Shown here: one piece after another, positions 26,497-34,133 of the stretch
How positions within the stretch are numbered: position 1 is the first letter of the stretch
How the letters are laid out: the number at the start of each line of letters is the position of its first letter
Assembly: GCF_013377085.1 (NCBI RefSeq)
Contig: NZ_JACAAX010000026.1
Location: 1-64,000 of the forward strand
Origin: Rhodoplanes sp.
Lineage (GTDB): Bacteria; Pseudomonadota; Alphaproteobacteria; Rhizobiales; Xanthobacteraceae
Direction: 5' to 3'
DNA: 64,000 nt
Notes under the pieces: model-generated
The model's input: only the letters and a program-made list of their open reading frames with translations
The model's database searches: none
What the model was told of the DNA's origin: nothing
Made by a program: the position numbers and the translations under genes

Positions 26497-27417
26497 ATGA
26501 ACTGGATCTCCAACGTCGTCCGCCCGAAAATCCGCGGTTTCCTCAATCGCCGCGAGGTGCCGGAAAATCTCTGGATCAAGTGCCCCGAGACCGGGCAGCT
26601 CGTCTTCTACAAGGACGTCGAGTCGAACCAGTTCGTCATTCCCGGCTCGAACTATCACATGCGCATGAGCGCGACGGCGCGCCTCAAGTCGATGTTCGAC
26701 AACGAGACCTGGTTCGATGTCGGCGTGCCGCCCGTGCCGATCGATCCGCTGAAGTTCCGCGATGCGCGGCGCTACACCGACCGTCTCAAGGACGCCCGCG
26801 CCAAGACCGGCCTCACCGATGCCGTCAAGCTGGGCTTCGGCAAGCTCGAAGCCATGCCCGTGGTGATCGGCGTGCAGGAGTTCGAGTTCATGGGCGGCTC
26901 GCTCGGCATGGCGGCCGGCGAGGCGATCATCACGGGCATCGAGACCGCGATCGGCAAGCAGACGCCCTTCGTGCTGTTCGTCTCCTCGGGCGGCGCGCGC
27001 ATGCAGGAAGGGATTCTCTCGCTGATGCAGATGCCGCGCACCACGGTCGCGGTGCAACGGCTGCGCGAGGCCAAGAAGCCCTACATCGTCGTGCTCACCA
27101 ATCCGACCACCGGCGGCGTCACGGCGTCCTATGCGATGCTGGGCGACGTCCACATCGCCGAGCCGGGCGCGCTGATCGGCTTCGCCGGCCCGCGCGTGAT
27201 CGAGCAGACCATCCGCGAGCGGCTGCCGGACGGCTTCCAGAAGGCCGAGTATCTCAAGGCCCACGGCATGGTCGACATGGTGGTGCACCGCCACGAGCTG
27301 CGCCCGACCATCGCGCGCCTGTGCCGGCTGCTCACCAAGTCACCGGCGCCCGAGCCGCCCACCAATCTGCCGGCCGTCACCGAGCAGCCTGTGCAGCCGC
27401 CCGAGCCCGTCACGTGA
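26497..27417 (+). CDS. accD: Acetyl-CoA carboxylase carboxyltransferase beta subunit (zinc-ribbon residues mostly lost)
   Basis: 306-residue subunit that, with AccA, moves CO2 from biotin to acetyl-CoA in fatty acid synthesis. The carboxyltransferase core has [21 protein letters not shown] and [17 protein letters not shown]. The N-terminal zinc ribbon normally has two CxxC pairs; here only C29 remains (KCPETG) and the second pair reads VIPGSN, so zinc binding is unlikely. I believe this is usual in Rhizobiales. The C-terminal 25 residues are Pro-rich. It follows trpA by 25 bases. Confidence 0.95.
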   Translation: MNWISNVVRPKIRGFLNRREVPENLWIKCPETGQLVFYKDVESNQFVIPGSNYHMRMSATARLKSMFDNETWFDVGVPPVPIDPLKFRDARRYTDRLKDARAKTGLTDAVKLGFGKLEAMPVVIGVQEFEFMGGSLGMAAGEAIITGIETAIGKQTPFVLFVSSGGARMQEGILSLMQMPRTTVAVQRLREAKKPYIVVLTNPTTGGVTASYAMLGDVHIAEPGALIGFAGPRVIEQTIRERLPDGFQKAEYLKAHGMVDMVVHRHELRPTIARLCRLLTKSPAPEPPTNLPAVTEQPVQPPEPVT

Positions 27418-27484
27418 GGGACGCGCCGACGATCGGCTGGCGGCGCATGATGCCGATCGCGATGCATGCCGACCTCTCCACAGC

Positions 27485-27572
27485 CGTCATGGCCGGGCTC
27501 GTCCCGGCCATCCACGCCTTCGCGCCGTCGAGCAGAAAACCGGGGATGCCCGCGACGAGCGCGGGCATGACG
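27485..27572. repeat. Palindromic intergenic repeat, family B (copy 2 of 2, inverted)
   Basis: CGTCATGGCCGGGC at the start and GCGGGCATGACG at the end. Compared with the copy at 23485 the two halves are swapped, meaning it lies in the opposite orientation. The two copies therefore bracket trpF-trpB-trpA-accD as inverted repeats about 3.9 kb apart. Confidence 0.85.
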
Positions 27573-27595
27573 AGTCAGACGTCGTGGCCGGCCGC

Positions 27596-28912
27596 ATGAC
27601 CGCCCCGGTCGACGCGATTCTGGCGCGACTCCTCGCCCTGCATCCGCGCCGCATCGATCTCACGCTCGACCGCATGTGGCGGCTGCTCGACGCGCTCGAT
27701 CATCCGGAGCGGCGGCTGCCGCCCGTGATCCACGTCGCCGGCACCAACGGCAAAGGCTCCACGGTCGCCTTCATGCGGGCCATGCTGGAGGCCGCCGGGC
27801 GGCGCGTCCACGTCTACACCTCGCCCAATCTGGTGCGGCTCGCCGAGCGCTTCCGCCTCGCCGGCCCCGATGGCGGCACGCTGGTCTCCGACGATGAGCT
27901 CTCCGAGGTTCTCGAATTCTGCGAGCAGCGCAATGCCGGCGCGCCCATCACGGTGTTCGAGATCGAGACCGCGGCGGCCTTCATGCTGTTCGCGCGTCAT
28001 CCGGCCGACGTGCTGCTGCTCGAGGTCGGGCTCGGCGGCCGGCTCGACGCCACCAATGTGGTGGAGCGGCCGCTCGCCAGCGTGGTGACGCCGGTGTCGC
28101 TCGATCACGTCGAGTTCCTCGGCGACACCATTGCGAAGATCGCATTCGAGAAGGCCGGCATCTTCAAGCGCGCCGTGCCGGCCGTGATCGCCCGCCAGAT
28201 CGACGTCGCCCGCGATGTGCTGATCGAGCGCGGCGAGGCGGTCGGCGCCGCCCTGCATGTCGCCGGCCAGGACTGGGTGGCGGCGGAGGAGCGCGGCCGC
28301 CTGGTCTTTCAGGATACCGACGGGCTGATCGACCTGCCGGCGCCGCGGCTGTTCGGACGCCATCAGTTCGACAATGCCGGCACGGCGATCGCGGCGCTGC
28401 GGGTGGCCGGGCTCGGCCTGCCGGTCGCGGCCTTCGAGCAGGGGCTCGTCAAGGCCGAGTGGCCGGCCCGCATGCAGCGCCTCACCGCCGGCGCGCTGGT
28501 GTCCGCCGCACCGGCCGGCTGCGAGCTGTGGCTCGACGGCGGCCACAATGCCGAGGGCGGCCGTGCCGTCGCGGCGGCGCTCGGCGACCTGGAAGAGCGC
28601 GTGTCGCGCCCGCTGGTGCTGGTGGTCGGCATGCTGTCCACCAAGGACGTTGCCGGCTTCCTCCAAAACTTCGTCGGTCTCGCGCTGCGCCTGATCGCGG
28701 TGCCGATCCACCAGGACAAGGGATTGCCGCCGGAAGACATTGTCGCGACGGCACGCGGCCTCGGCCTGCCGGCCGATACCTGCGTCGGCCTCGACGAGGC
28801 GCTCGCCCGCATCGGTGCGCTCGACCTCGACCCGCCGCCCCGTGTCCTGATCACCGGCTCGCTCTATCTGGCCGGCGAGGTCCTTTCAGCCAACGGCACC
28901 CCGCCGCGGTGA
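27596..28912 (+). CDS. folC: Bifunctional folylpolyglutamate/dihydrofolate synthase
   Basis: 438-residue Mur-ligase-family enzyme that adds glutamate to dihydropteroate and folates. The ATP loop is VAGTNGKGSTVAF; the conserved LLEVGLGGRLDATNVV and the C-terminal LWLDGGHNAEGGRA are diagnostic. ATG 27596 matches the family start MTAPVDAIL; a GTG four codons earlier is possible. Last gene of the trp-acc-fol series. It ends 22 bases from the tail of pyrD. Confidence 0.94.
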   Translation: MTAPVDAILARLLALHPRRIDLTLDRMWRLLDALDHPERRLPPVIHVAGTNGKGSTVAFMRAMLEAAGRRVHVYTSPNLVRLAERFRLAGPDGGTLVSDDELSEVLEFCEQRNAGAPITVFEIETAAAFMLFARHPADVLLLEVGLGGRLDATNVVERPLASVVTPVSLDHVEFLGDTIAKIAFEKAGIFKRAVPAVIARQIDVARDVLIERGEAVGAALHVAGQDWVAAEERGRLVFQDTDGLIDLPAPRLFGRHQFDNAGTAIAALRVAGLGLPVAAFEQGLVKAEWPARMQRLTAGALVSAAPAGCELWLDGGHNAEGGRAVAAALGDLEERVSRPLVLVVGMLSTKDVAGFLQNFVGLALRLIAVPIHQDKGLPPEDIVATARGLGLPADTCVGLDEALARIGALDLDPPPRVLITGSLYLAGEVLSANGTPPR

Positions 28913-28934
28913 GGATGGAAGCAGGCCGCCCGGC

Positions 28935-30020
28935 TCAGCGGTGGTCGGCCCCGACCGCGTCGGCGACGCTGGCAAAGCCGTCGCGGCGCAAGAGGGCGGC
29001 GAGGTCGCGCTTGATGGTGACGGCGAAGCCGGGGCCGTTGAACACCAGCGCCGAGTAGAGCTGCACCAGCGCGGCGCCGGCGCGGATCTTCGCATAGGCG
29101 TCCTCGCCGCTGGAGACGCCGCCGCAGCCGATGATCGGCACCTTTCCGTCGGTGTGGCGGTACATCGATCGCAGGCACTCGGTCGCCAGCCCCATCAGGG
29201 GGCGGCCCGAGAGGCCACCCTCGGCGTCGCGCCAGGGGCTGCGCAGGCTCGGTGGCCGCGTCACCGTGGTGTTGCCGACGATCAGCCCGTCGACACCGGT
29301 GTCGACCACCACCTCGGCGATGTCGCGGATCTGGTCCTCGTCGAGATCGGGGCCGACTTTCAGGAGCAGTGGCGGCGGCCGCCGCAATCCCTCCGCGGCG
29401 CGGTTGCGGGCGATCAGCACGCGGCCGACCAGCGCCTCGATCGGGGCGCGCGCCTGCAGGCCGCGCAGCCCGGGCGTGTTGGGCGAGGAGACGTTGACGA
29501 CGACGTAATCGCAGAGCGGCGCGACCGCGGCGATGCAGGTCTCGTAGTCGGCGGCGGCGTCCTCGGTCGTGCGGTTCTTGCCGATATTGGCGCCGACGAT
29601 GCCGCGCCGCGGATGGGCGCCGGCGGCGTGGCGCGCCTTCAGGCGCTCGGCGAAGGCGTCGAGCCCCTCGCTGTTGAAGCCGAACCGGTTGATCACCGCC
29701 TCGTCCTCGTCGAGCCGGAACAGGCGCTGCCCGGTGTTGCCCGGCTGCGGCTGCGGCGTCACGGTGCCGGCCTCGACGAACCCGAAGCCGAAGCCGAACA
29801 TCGCGTCGATCACCTCGGCATGCTTGTCGAAGCCGGCGCCCAGGCCGATCGGGTTGGGGAAGTCGAGATCCCACACCCGGGTTGCGAGGATCGGGTCGTC
29901 CGCGGCCGCGGTCGGCCGCAGCAAGCCGCGCTTGAGCGTGACGATGGCGAGCCGGTGCGCCTGCTCGGGATCGATGAGCCGCAGGGCTGGGCGGACGAGG
30001 TTGTAGAGGAAATCGTGCAT
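28935..30020 (-). CDS. pyrD: Dihydroorotate dehydrogenase (quinone), class 2
   Basis: 361-residue membrane-associated flavoprotein of pyrimidine synthesis that passes electrons to quinone. The N-terminal helical part (LYNLVRPALRLIDPEQAHRL) forms the quinone entry, FVEAGTVTPQPQPGN and NVSSPNTPGLRGLQ follow, with the class 2 catalytic Ser in NVSSPNT; LVQLYSALVF closes the FMN site. ATG 30020 gives the standard MHDFLY start. The 181-base gap to the ParA-like gene upstream is enough for its own promoter. Confidence 0.95.
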   Translation of the reverse strand: MHDFLYNLVRPALRLIDPEQAHRLAIVTLKRGLLRPTAAADDPILATRVWDLDFPNPIGLGAGFDKHAEVIDAMFGFGFGFVEAGTVTPQPQPGNTGQRLFRLDEDEAVINRFGFNSEGLDAFAERLKARHAAGAHPRRGIVGANIGKNRTTEDAAADYETCIAAVAPLCDYVVVNVSSPNTPGLRGLQARAPIEALVGRVLIARNRAAEGLRRPPPLLLKVGPDLDEDQIRDIAEVVVDTGVDGLIVGNTTVTRPPSLRSPWRDAEGGLSGRPLMGLATECLRSMYRHTDGKVPIIGCGGVSSGEDAYAKIRAGAALVQLYSALVFNGPGFAVTIKRDLAALLRRDGFASVADAVGADHR

Positions 30021-30201
30021 CGCGGCTGTGTCGGCTCCGGCTCCGGCTCCGCCCCGACGCCGGCGCGGTCGCGGGGTGTTATTGCGGCCGCTGGGCAGCG
30101 ATGCAAGCCGTGGGCCGCGCGGGGCGGCCCCGCGGGCGGCGTTCTCCACCGGGAAACAGCCGGCAGGGTCTTGGGGTGAGGCGAGGATTTTCCGGCGGTC
30201 G

Positions 30202-30957
30202 TCAGCCCTGCTGGCCGGCGCGCAGCGGCACCACGTCGCGCGGCCCGAGGTGGTCGGACAGCTTGATGCGGTCGTACTCGGCCCACACGTGGCTCAGCCA
30301 ATGGCGGACATAGCCGCGCAGCACGAAGGAATAGGCGGCGGACTCGCCCTTGGAGGTCTTGTTGGCCACGAAGGTGAGGAACGGCACCGAGGCGAGCTCG
30401 ACCTGCTCGGCCGCCATCTCGTTGAGCTTGGGGATGGTGATCTCGGCCACCCCCTGCAGGCGGCTGAAATAGTTCTCGTAGGTGGCCTGGTCCCACTCGA
30501 AGAAGGACGTGTTGTTGATGAAGTTCTTCACCAGGTGGTAGCGCGTGCCGGTGACGCTCTCGGCCGTCTCGGCGATCTCCTCGAGCGACGAGATCGACGG
30601 TCCGAGGATGTGGAACAGCGTCAGGCTGATCTGGCCCTTGCGGGCGGCGTCGGTGAAGCCGATGTCGCGCAGCGCCTTGAGCGTCGGGGTCAGCAGCCCG
30701 GCCCGCACGTCGATCACGGTCACCTGCGCGTCCGACAGCGAGTCGAAGATGCGCATCTGGTCGGCGACCGTGGTGATGTCGACGATCTCGGTGACGTCGG
30801 GGTGGAAGCGCTTCAGCGTCCCCTTGGGGGACTCGGTGTCGAAGGCGCGGGTCGGCAGCTTGCGGGCCAGCAGGTAGTCGAGCAGCGTGCGGGCGACCGT
30901 CGTCTTGCCCACGCCGCCCTTGTCTGCCCCCACCAGCACGACGGCTGGGCTCGCCAT
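30202..30957 (-). CDS. ParA/MinD-like P-loop ATPase, orphan
   Basis: 251-residue ATPase with the deviant Walker A GADKGGVGKTT (10-20), a partial Walker B (VTVIDVRAG) and otherwise little similarity to chromosome or plasmid partition proteins. There is no ParB or centromere-like repeat beside it. The second half (NFINNTSFFEWDQATYENYF) is not one I recognise, so the cargo is unknown. ATG 30957 is used because the Walker motif then lies at the N-terminus; a longer frame reaches 31080 but adds an Arg-rich stretch without homologous look. Confidence 0.75.
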   Translation of the reverse strand: MASPAVVLVGADKGGVGKTTVARTLLDYLLARKLPTRAFDTESPKGTLKRFHPDVTEIVDITTVADQMRIFDSLSDAQVTVIDVRAGLLTPTLKALRDIGFTDAARKGQISLTLFHILGPSISSLEEIAETAESVTGTRYHLVKNFINNTSFFEWDQATYENYFSRLQGVAEITIPKLNEMAAEQVELASVPFLTFVANKTSKGESAAYSFVLRGYVRHWLSHVWAEYDRIKLSDHLGPRDVVPLRAGQQG

Positions 30958-31110
30958 GTCGATCCTTCCGCAATGAGAACGAATCAGTGGCGCAAGGTTA
31001 CGCCAGCGCGCCCGCGCGCGCATGCGCAACGACCGCAGTGTGCCAGGGATTCGGCAACAGCGACACGACGGTGGCGGCAAAATCGCGCGTCGGCCGGAGC
31101 CACGGCCGGC

Positions 31111-32301
31111 TCAGCGCCGCGGTCCCCACGGGCCGGGGATCGGGAAGGGGTTTTGGCCCGGGTTCTGGCCCGGCAGCGGGAAGGGCGAGGGCGGCGGCTG
31201 CGGGGCGCCGGGCGGCGGCGCCGGCCCGGGTGCGTCGCCCCAGGGGCCGTGACGCGGGCCGGCGCCGTCCTCCGGTCCGCCGGCTTGATCGGCCTCGCCG
31301 GCGCCGTCGTCGAGCGGCGGCAGGGCGATCGGGCCGGGGTCGTGGCCGCCGGCGAACTTGACCAGCGCCGCCACCCGGCTGTCGACCGAGGGGTGGGTGG
31401 CGAACACGTCGGCAAAGCCCGAGCGGGGATTGTCGACGCACAGCTCCATCACGGCCGAGGTGGCGCCCGGCAGCTCGCCGCGGCCCTCGATCTTGCGCAG
31501 CGCCGAGATCATGGCGTCGGGGTTCTTGGTCAGCTCGACGGAGCCGGCGTCGGCCAGAAACTCGCGCGAGCGCGACAGGGCGAAGCGGATCACCGACGAC
31601 AACAGCCAGGCGACCGCCAGCAGCGCGACCGCGATGGCGAGCGCCGCCGCGCCGCCGCCCTTGCCGCGGTCGCTGTCGCTGCTCGACCGTGAGGAGCTCC
31701 AGCGGGTGTTGAGGCCGATGCGGAACACCAGCTCGGCGACGAACGAGATCACCCCGGCGATGATCACGGCGATCACCATCAGGCGCACGTCACCGTTGCG
31801 GATATGGGTCAGCTCGTGGCCCAGCACCGCCTCGATCTCGGCGTCGTCCAGCCGGTCCAGCAGGCCGGTCGTCACCGTGACGGAATACTGTTTCTCGTTC
31901 AGCCCGGTGGCGAAGGCGTTGAGGGCGTCGTCCTCGACGATCTTCAGCTTCGGCATCGGGATGCCGCGCGAGATGCAAAGGTTTTCCAGAAGATTGTAGA
32001 GCCGCGGCTGCTCCTGCCGGGTGACGTCGTGGCCCCCGGTCACGGCGTCGATCATGGCCTGGTGGAAGCGCCAGGCGATGGCGATCCAGATCGCGGTGCC
32101 GATGGTGGCGAAGGGGACGGCCTTGACGAAATCGGCGCGCGCCTTGGCCAGCAGCCAGGGCAGCGAGGCGTCGACCGTCAGCGCCTCGGCCGCCAGCGCG
32201 CCGGCAAAGACCAACACGTAGACGAGCCCGAACAGCCCGATCAGCAGGACGACCGAGCGGCGCCGGTTCGACTGGATATGGGAGTAGAGCCCGTAGGCCA
32301 T
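31111..32301 (-). CDS. M48 family membrane metalloprotease, HtpX-like
   Basis: 396-residue inner-membrane zinc protease of the HtpX group, which removes damaged membrane proteins. Two N-terminal membrane segments are followed by HELTH (H162, E163, H166), two further membrane segments (about 172-190 and 223-245) and the third zinc ligand Glu in SREFLADAGSVEL. The last 70 residues are a Pro/Gly-rich tail, longer than in E. coli HtpX (293 aa). It lies directly downstream of lemA, a pairing seen in many bacteria. Confidence 0.88.
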   Translation of the reverse strand: MAYGLYSHIQSNRRRSVVLLIGLFGLVYVLVFAGALAAEALTVDASLPWLLAKARADFVKAVPFATIGTAIWIAIAWRFHQAMIDAVTGGHDVTRQEQPRLYNLLENLCISRGIPMPKLKIVEDDALNAFATGLNEKQYSVTVTTGLLDRLDDAEIEAVLGHELTHIRNGDVRLMVIAVIIAGVISFVAELVFRIGLNTRWSSSRSSSDSDRGKGGGAAALAIAVALLAVAWLLSSVIRFALSRSREFLADAGSVELTKNPDAMISALRKIEGRGELPGATSAVMELCVDNPRSGFADVFATHPSVDSRVAALVKFAGGHDPGPIALPPLDDGAGEADQAGGPEDGAGPRHGPWGDAPGPAPPPGAPQPPPSPFPLPGQNPGQNPFPIPGPWGPRR

Positions 32302-32315
32302 GGCGCTTCTTGCCT

Positions 32316-32418
32316 CGTCGTTCCGGGGCGCCGCGAAGCGGCGAGCCCGGAACCCATAATCCCTGTCTGTGAATATGGATTCCGGGCTCGCGGGCTGGCG
32401 CCCGCGCCCCGGAATGAC
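32316..32418. repeat. Palindromic intergenic repeat, family A, short form (copy 3 of 4)
   Basis: CGTCGTTCCGGGGCGCCGCG at the start, CCCCGGAATGAC at the end. Short form like the copy at 3062. It fills the gap between lemA and the htpX-like gene, which are otherwise likely to be cotranscribed. Confidence 0.85.
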
Positions 32419-32422
32419 AGGA

Positions 32423-32992
32423 TCAGAACTTCACCTGCGGAGCCTGCTCGAGCGTCTTTCGCTCCTCGCCGACGTCGAAGAAGGTCTGCGGGTGGAAGCC
32501 GAAGGAGGCGGCGAACAGCGCGGCCGGGAACTGCTGGATGCCGGTGTTGTACTCGCTCACCGCGTTGTTGAAGAAGCGGCGGCTCGCGGCGAGCTTGTTC
32601 TCGATGTCGGACAGCTCGGTCTGCAGTTGCTGGAAGTTCTGGTTGGCCTTGAGGTCGGGATAGGCCTCCGACAGCGCGAAGAGCTGGCGCAGCGCCCCGG
32701 TGAGCTGGTTCTCGGCGGCGACCTGCTGGCTCGGTCCCTGGGCCTGTGCCGAGATCGCCTGGTTGCGGGCTGCGACGACGGCCTCGAGGGTGCCGCGCTC
32801 GTGCGTGGCGTAGCCCTTCACGGTCTCTACCAGGTTGGGGATCAGGTCGTGCCGCTGCTTGAGCTGCACGTCGACGTCGGCGAAGGACTGTCCGACGCGC
32901 TGCCGCATCGCGACCAGGCCGTTGTAGACCGTCACGACCCACAGGACGAGCACGACGATCGCTCCGAGGACGATCCAGGCGGTAGTGGACAT
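32423..32992 (-). CDS. lemA: LemA family protein
   Basis: 189-residue membrane-anchored helical protein. One N-terminal membrane segment (about 5-24) is followed by YNGLVAMRQRVGQSFADVDVQLKQRHDLIPNLVETVKGYA, the LemA hallmark, and a long four-helix bundle ending FFDVGEE. Role unknown; it is found next to HtpX-type proteases and TPM-domain proteins and may be a scaffold or substrate adaptor. Start at ATG 32992, where the membrane segment begins. Confidence 0.9.
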   Translation of the reverse strand: MSTTAWIVLGAIVVLVLWVVTVYNGLVAMRQRVGQSFADVDVQLKQRHDLIPNLVETVKGYATHERGTLEAVVAARNQAISAQAQGPSQQVAAENQLTGALRQLFALSEAYPDLKANQNFQQLQTELSDIENKLAASRRFFNNAVSEYNTGIQQFPAALFAASFGFHPQTFFDVGEERKTLEQAPQVKF

Positions 32993-33208
32993 GGGCGGGC
33001 TCCAGAAAGCGGGCTCCAGGAAGGGCGCACCGGGCGTCGCGGACCGACGCACGGCTGGAAAACGTCGGCCAGTATAGCGGAGGAGCGGGCGGGCGACGTT
33101 TCTTTCGAAACGGCTCGCACCCGGGCCGGGACGACACAGGCTTGGTCGGCCGATCGCGGTGCCCGGTTCAAGGTTCGGTGCCCGAATTTCAGGCGCAGCC
33201 CTGCGGGC

Positions 33209-33235
33209 AAAAAGAGAGAGCCCCGAAGGGCTCTC
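33209..33235 (-). terminator. Rho-independent terminator of the glycine-rich protein gene
   Basis: On the minus strand an 8-base-pair stem GAGAGCCC / GGGCTCTC closed by TTCG is followed by TCTTTTTG. It stands 33 bases after the stop of the gene ending at 33268 and separates it from lemA. Confidence 0.85.
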
Positions 33236-33267
33236 GTAGGTCCAGGTCAGTACCTGCTTCTTCCGGC

Positions 33268-33849
33268 TCACCACCCCCAGGGGTAGCCGCCGCCGTAATA
33301 CGAGTAGGTCGGGACGCCGCAGACATTGACGCGACGCCAGCCCCATGGGGTCGGCTGCCAGCGCCAGCACGAGCCGTAATAGCCGGCTCCGATGATGCCG
33401 GCACCGACGAAGGCCGGGCCGACCCACGGACGCCGATAGCGCCAGCCGCCGCCCCAATAGGGTCGCCGCCAGCCGGGACCGTAGAAGCCGCCCCGATAGA
33501 AGCGTTGGCCACCGACAAAGCGTTGGCCACCGACGAAGCGGGGACCACCGACGAAGCGGGCGCCGCCGCCGTAGAAGCGCTGGCCGCCGACGAAGCCGCC
33601 GCCCATCCGCTGTGGCACGAAGCCGCCCCGGAAGCCGCCGCCACCGAAGCTACCGCCCCGGAAGCCACCGCCACCGAAACCGCCGCCGCGGAAGCCGCCG
33701 CCACCGTGGAAACCGCCACCGCCGCCGCGGAAGCCGCCGCCGCCCATGCGTTGAGCTTCCGCCGGAGCGCCGCCGAGAAACATCACCATGGCCGCGATCG
33801 CTGCCGCAAACGCGAAGCCACCGCGCAGCCTGTTTTGCCAGAAACGCAT
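33268..33849 (-). CDS. Glycine-rich repetitive exported protein
   Basis: 193 residues. A signal peptide (MRFWQNRLRGGFAFAAAIAA, cleavage after APAEAQ) is followed by tandem GGGGFRGG / GGGFHGG units (about 34-80), then FVGGQRF / FVGGPRF units and a Trp/Tyr/Arg-rich C-terminal part ending GYPWGW with two Cys. Such proteins occur widely in Bradyrhizobiaceae and are thought to lie at the cell surface; the function is not known. ATG 33849 is the only start with signal-peptide character. Its own terminator and 284-base upstream gap make it a single unit. The DNA repeat units invite copy-number change. Confidence 0.72.
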   Translation of the reverse strand: MRFWQNRLRGGFAFAAAIAAMVMFLGGAPAEAQRMGGGGFRGGGGGFHGGGGFRGGGFGGGGFRGGSFGGGGFRGGFVPQRMGGGFVGGQRFYGGGARFVGGPRFVGGQRFVGGQRFYRGGFYGPGWRRPYWGGGWRYRRPWVGPAFVGAGIIGAGYYGSCWRWQPTPWGWRRVNVCGVPTYSYYGGGYPWGW

Positions 33850-34133
33850 CGTCTGTTGTTCTCCGAGGGTTCTTGTCGCCTCGCCCCTATCGCAGTCTGA
33901 CACGCTCAGGTGAACCGCCACTGAACGAGCCGGTTCCGGCGCTGTCATTTCGATGCGTGAATGCGAGGCGAGCAAAGGCCTCGCTGCATTGCGATGTAAG
34001 CTTGGCGTCAGGTCGGCGAAGGCGGCGTCCACATCGCTCGGCGGCGCGATCGAGACCGCGGCGGTCGCGGATTTTTGATCATCCGCCGGCGCGGACGATG
34101 ACGATCGAGCGCGTCGCGGGCTTCCGCCTGCGC

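Noticed and set aside
33600-33760. CCGCCGCGGAAGCCGCC-type repeats as an intergenic repeat array
   Set aside because: They are the coding DNA of the GGGGFRGG protein repeats on the minus strand.
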